Below are positions 5,887 to 8,714 of a stretch of DNA of 8,714 bases, in pieces; position 1 is the first letter of the stretch; every line of letters starts with the position of its first letter. The position numbers and the translations under genes were made by a program. The stretch comes from an uncultured Lachnospiraceae bacterium (GTDB lineage Bacteria > Bacillota_A > Clostridia > Lachnospirales > Lachnospiraceae). Below the pieces are notes generated by a model that searched no databases, was not told the origin of the DNA, and worked only from the letters and a program-made list of their open reading frames with translations. The DNA lies in NCBI GenBank assembly GCA_947564305.1, contig CANOBT010000208.1, forward strand, positions 1 to 8,714, written 5' to 3'.

Positions 5887-7311
5887 CTAAAATCCCAGGA
5901 TTTCGTATCTGTGCCTGTGGTTAATAAGTAATGACTGAAATGCGCTCATCGCTGTAAATTCAAATCGATCCCGATTGTTTCTGAGCACCCACTGAATCGC
6001 CTGTTTCCTCGTTAATTCCGGAAAATACCGGGTATCCTGGTCCATAAGTTCCCTGTAGAATAATAATGCCCTTTTATAATCGTCATCCTCCCTGTGTTCC
6101 ATAAATTCTGTGATGAATTCCTGATCCGTCAGACGGCATCCCCAATCCTGTTTCAGATCTATGACAATCTGCGCCAGAAAAGGCTCCATTCTGAAATCTT
6201 CTTCCAGACGCGTCTCCCTGAAATGTTTTTTCCAATCTGCCAGACGCTCCTTCATATTATCAGAAAACCGGAGATTCCCATCCTCCCAGAACTCTATAAA
6301 CTCATCTTCATTATCCCTTTGGATTGCTTTATAAAACGAAAGATACTTTTTATCTTCTTTATCATGCACACTGCCTGCAGTTCTCTCTTTTGTGATAATT
6401 TCAGAATATCCTGTTATCCCCATCTTCTTCCACACATCCCAGAAATCATGTTGAAGAGTTAATGCATATGCACGAACGATAACAGATGGGAGTACATAGA
6501 GAGATGTCTCAGCAATCAGGCCATATTGACTGCTCTCCGCTAATTCCTGTCTCTTTTGTATATCTGCGTCAAGCAATTCACGCAAAAAAATATCCAGACT
6601 TTCTTTCTCTCCCTTCTCTATAGCCTCCAACATGATCTGGTACACATAATACTTAAGCTTTGCCTGCGGCGCATCTTTAATGTCTGCTTTTTCTCCCTTA
6701 AACGGTTCTTCCGGAACTGTCAGCTTCGGGGAATCAATATCAAAAGCCGCAATAAACTGTTCTTCAATAAAATCGCAGAAATCAAAAGGATATGCACGCC
6801 ATACCATCTCTGACGTAATATCCTGATACCTTTCCGTATTTTTCAAATAAAGAAGCATGTCCCACAGCTTTGCCCGGTTAGAAAATTCAAGCTCAACTCC
6901 CAGCACACTTCTGATCAACACCGCATATGCCTCCACAGGGCATGCCCCGTCTTTACACATAAAGTAACAATGCCCCGCTGAATAGGCTTCCTGCATCACC
7001 ATGATCATATTCATCACAACCCCAAACTCAGCGTATCCTCTGTCAGGAACTATAAGTTCACAGGTATTTGTGTTGTAAGCCGCTGTCTCCCTTTTTTTCT
7101 TCTCAAATATTGAATAATCAAAATTGACAATACCCTGTCCGTCTGGTGACGGCCGCCTGACAACCGTTATCGTCCGCCCGTCTAATTCTGTTCTCTCAGT
7201 CTTCCGGATTCCGCATACATCTAATATCTGTAAAATATAACGGTTAAATTCCGCTTTCTTATTATCAGGAATCCTAACAATTCCTTCAAGCTTGTAAAGA
7301 TCATCACGCAT
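5887..7311 (-). CDS. unnamed-family protein, intact paralogue of the split gene downstream
   Basis: This 474-residue, charged, aromatic-rich protein has no signal peptide or membrane segment. I cannot assign a known domain. Visible sections: an N-terminal region (1-170) with IPDNKKAEF (14-22), FEKKKRETAAY (69-79), EAY (108-110) and AKLWD (147-151); a middle region with LPSVIVRAY (274-282) and HDFWDVWKKMG (288-298); and a C-terminal region with DNEDEFIEFWEDG (333-345), AIQWVLRNNRDRF (438-450) and a basic end NHRHRYEILGF. All have counterparts in the two pieces of the downstream gene. AAGGAGG at 7320-7326 lies 8 bases before the ATG. It follows a small XRE regulator on the same strand and probably shares its transcript. 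It ends in TAG too, so TAG is an ordinary stop here. No catalytic motif is evident. The family looks like an uncharacterised clostridial one. Confidence 0.82.
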   Translation of the reverse strand: MRDDLYKLEGIVRIPDNKKAEFNRYILQILDVCGIRKTERTELDGRTITVVRRPSPDGQGIVNFDYSIFEKKKRETAAYNTNTCELIVPDRGYAEFGVVMNMIMVMQEAYSAGHCYFMCKDGACPVEAYAVLIRSVLGVELEFSNRAKLWDMLLYLKNTERYQDITSEMVWRAYPFDFCDFIEEQFIAAFDIDSPKLTVPEEPFKGEKADIKDAPQAKLKYYVYQIMLEAIEKGEKESLDIFLRELLDADIQKRQELAESSQYGLIAETSLYVLPSVIVRAYALTLQHDFWDVWKKMGITGYSEIITKERTAGSVHDKEDKKYLSFYKAIQRDNEDEFIEFWEDGNLRFSDNMKERLADWKKHFRETRLEEDFRMEPFLAQIVIDLKQDWGCRLTDQEFITEFMEHREDDDYKRALLFYRELMDQDTRYFPELTRKQAIQWVLRNNRDRFEFTAMSAFQSLLINHRHRYEILGF

Positions 7312-7348
7312 CCACTCTGCCTCCTTATGTTTTATATTATCATTTTAA

Positions 7349-7361
7349 GCAGATTTTCTGC
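7349..7361. repeat. small perfect inverted repeat before the paralogue pair
   Basis: GCAGA (7349-7353) and TCTGC (7357-7361) pair exactly around TTT, between the XRE gene and the first paralogue. It is too short for a terminator and has no T-run. It may be an operator for the XRE protein; that role is speculative. Confidence 0.3.
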
Positions 7362-7367
7362 GGTATG

Positions 7368-7724
7368 TCATTGAACTTGCAGTTCAATATGGTCACTGGC
7401 TTCAAGCCGTGATATGACAGCAGCCATACACTGTCCAATACCTTTGTAGTATGCTCTCATCCGGGCATAAAATAAATAATTATAATCCGGTATCTGATAC
7501 GTTCTGTTCCCGACGATCAGATAATCTACCGGGATCTGAAGCAGTTCAGACAGAGCATATAGATTATCAACCGTAGGCATACTGTGCCCGCCAAGCCATC
7601 TGTATACGCTCTGTACGCAAGATAAATTCAAATATTGCTGAACATCTTTTACCGTAATATTCCTCCGGTTCATAATCTGACGTAATCGAATTCCGGTGGC
7701 TTTCATATTGATCACTGGATACAT
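7368..7724 (-). CDS. small XRE-type helix-turn-helix protein
   Basis: This is a 118-residue cytoplasmic DNA-binding protein. Starting from MYPVINMKATG, residues about 7-70 form an XRE/Cro-type five-helix fold: IRLRQIMNRRNITVKDVQQYL, then VQSVYRWLGGHSMPTVDNLYALSELLQIPVDYLI, where the recognition helix is in VQSVYRWL. The tail (about 75-118) has no recognised domain. An earlier in-frame GTG at 7734-7736 is part of the ribosome site itself (GGGAGGTG, 7734-7741) and so cannot be the start; the ATG at 7722-7724 lies 9 bases after it. It begins 2 bases after the stop of the broken Schlafen-type gene and precedes the two paralogous unknown genes. Proteins of this type are common in Lachnospiraceae as small local regulators. 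Control of the downstream pair is inferred from position and the palindromes at its 3' end. Confidence 0.85.
   Translation of the reverse strand: MYPVINMKATGIRLRQIMNRRNITVKDVQQYLNLSCVQSVYRWLGGHSMPTVDNLYALSELLQIPVDYLIVGNRTYQIPDYNYLFYARMRAYYKGIGQCMAAVISRLEASDHIELQVQ
7370..7388. repeat. perfect inverted repeat across the end of the XRE gene
   Basis: ATTGAACT (7370-7377) and AGTTCAAT (7381-7388) pair exactly around TGC. It covers the last codons and the first base position of the TGA (7368-7370). On the mRNA it forms an 8-pair hairpin with no T-run. Candidate roles are an operator, a partial attenuator or an RNA-processing site between the XRE and paralogue messages. Confidence 0.45.
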
Positions 7725-7726
7725 AT

Positions 7727-8490
7727 CTATATGCACCTCCCTTTCAGCAACTTCTTTATTCTCTTTTCAACTTCCCATTTTGAATCAGGCCAGGCCTCCC
7801 TGAAACATAGGAAATCAAACAGCCTTCTTTCTTTTCTAAGACTTTCTTTCATATCTACTGCAGTATCATTCAACGCTTGCATATAATCCAGCACCTGCTT
7901 TACGGCTACGAGTATACACTTATAACCATATTCATTCCGCTTAATCAAGTCCGTCTTATTTGTCCCACGGAACACTGCCACTTTAATAGAATAGCTATTC
8001 TCATCTGCTAAAATACCTGCCATCAAATTATACGTTCCATTTCGCGTCAAAAAAATTAAATTATGAATAAAAATATTCTCTCTAAGCGTCAGATTCTTTC
8101 CGGCATACAATACTTTTAATTGTTCAAGAGTTAATTCCTGATTATTCTCCTCAATATTTACAATGGAATCTGATATACTAAGCATTAGATGACGCAGTTG
8201 CTGTGGTGATATTTCTCTGTCTTCATCTGCCGATCTCATATAATATTTCCCGTATGCCGAATAGGTTTTTTCATCACCTTCGACAGCAACTTTGATGATA
8301 TTTTTATCATCACACAGTTCTATAATAATCGTCGGAATAACTTGTGGTTTAATTGCATTGGCAATGTTTTGAGCTATATCCCGCATGGTACGGTCTCCAA
8401 TCTGTTGTCACACAATTTCACCATCACTTCTTACGCCAAAATATAATGTTCCTTTTCCATCGTTTTATTTCCACACATAATAATCACTTT
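7727..8490 (-). pseudogene. broken Schlafen AlbA_2-domain protein gene
   Basis: The longest open piece (219 codons, ATG at 8384-8386) starts inside the AlbA_2 domain: IANAIKPQVIPTI, then YGKYYMRSADEDREISPQQL (46-64). It continues with the family's linker region (LTLEQLKVLYAGKNLT; ADEN..SIKVAVFRGTNKTDLI; EYGYKC) to RKERRLFDF.CFREAW (185-199). Upstream in the same frame the domain goes on (GKGTLYFGVRSDGEIV) beyond TGA 8408-8410, where family members have glycine (GGA to TGA). Further up the frame is lost, best explained by one missing A near 8463-8466. Downstream, the normal INA..HN ATPase-like part is missing: after FREAW comes an unrelated end, PDSKWEVEKRIKKLLKGRCI, reading into the next gene's ribosome site. 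Intact relatives are about 400-550 residues and act as regulators or defence factors. This copy has lost both ends. Confidence 0.78.
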
Positions 8491-8714
8491 ATTAATCATA
8501 TTTGCGATTAACAAAGCAATTATTAACCTGTAAATAATTTTTTATACTTCTTTGGGGTTTCATTATTTTTTCTTTATAAGTCATATCAAACCGCAATTAT
8601 CAATTGAAATTCATAACAAAAACTATGCAAATTAACGCAAGTCAAATCACTACCAATTTATTTTATATTAACTCATCCGTCTTCAAAATCCCCAATATTT
8701 TATTCTTCCAGTGC
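8491..8714. other. AT-rich end of window, no supported gene
   Basis: This stretch should hold the beginning of the Schlafen-type gene, but no recognisable AlbA_2 start is readable in any minus-strand frame. A 23-codon minus-strand frame (MKPQRSIKNYL...) near 8555 has no clear ribosome site. A weak minus-strand promoter-like pair, TTGATA and TTATAA 18 bases apart, can be read near 8580-8610, but it is not distinctive in such AT-rich DNA. Confidence 0.5.

Noticed and set aside
6094..6813. Plus-strand frames of 122 and 85 codons opposite the intact paralogue
   Set aside because: Phe/Ile/Leu/Cys-rich antisense translations without ribosome sites.

Overview
The window looks like a low-GC Firmicute of the class Clostridia, most likely a Lachnospiraceae-type gut anaerobe. 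This rests on strong AGGAGG-type ribosome sites on nearly every gene, AT-rich spacers, and protein families familiar from that group: a Crp/Fnr regulator, a creatininase with an SSS symporter, and a small XRE regulator. No rRNA, tRNA, CRISPR array or transposase was seen.

Layout. (1) Positions 1-970 are decayed accessory DNA. They hold the 3' end of an AAA-type ATPase gene with an in-frame stop, about 450 bases without a convincing gene but with two perfect inverted repeats, and a 39-codon ORF. That ORF begins like a low-molecular-weight tyrosine phosphatase and then departs from the family. (2) Positions 972-4349 look like an intact metabolic block. A Crp/Fnr-type regulator is divergent from a three-gene operon: creatininase-family amidohydrolase, two-helix membrane protein, Na+/solute symporter. 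A strong hairpin terminator closes the operon. The divergent spacer carries three perfect palindromes. I infer that the symporter and its small partner import an amide-type solute, the hydrolase opens it, and the regulator controls the locus; the solute is not identifiable from sequence. (3) Positions 4366-7736 are a minus-strand cluster: a small XRE-type regulator, then two tandem genes of one unnamed family. The second copy is split by a single in-frame TAG into a 306-residue and a 194-residue piece. Alignment by eye to the intact 474-residue paralogue shows the two pieces are the N- and C-terminal parts of one protein. (4) Positions 7727-8490 are a broken Schlafen/AlbA_2-type gene with an in-frame TGA, a probable one-base deletion and a replaced C-terminus. 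The last 220 bases are AT-rich with no supported gene.

The accessory genes on both sides share one theme: three separate reading frames are each interrupted by one stop codon (TAA at 30-32, TAG at 4954-4956, TGA at 8408-8410), while the regulator and transport operon between them is intact. The best candidate for an undescribed system is the XRE regulator with the tandem paralogous pair.
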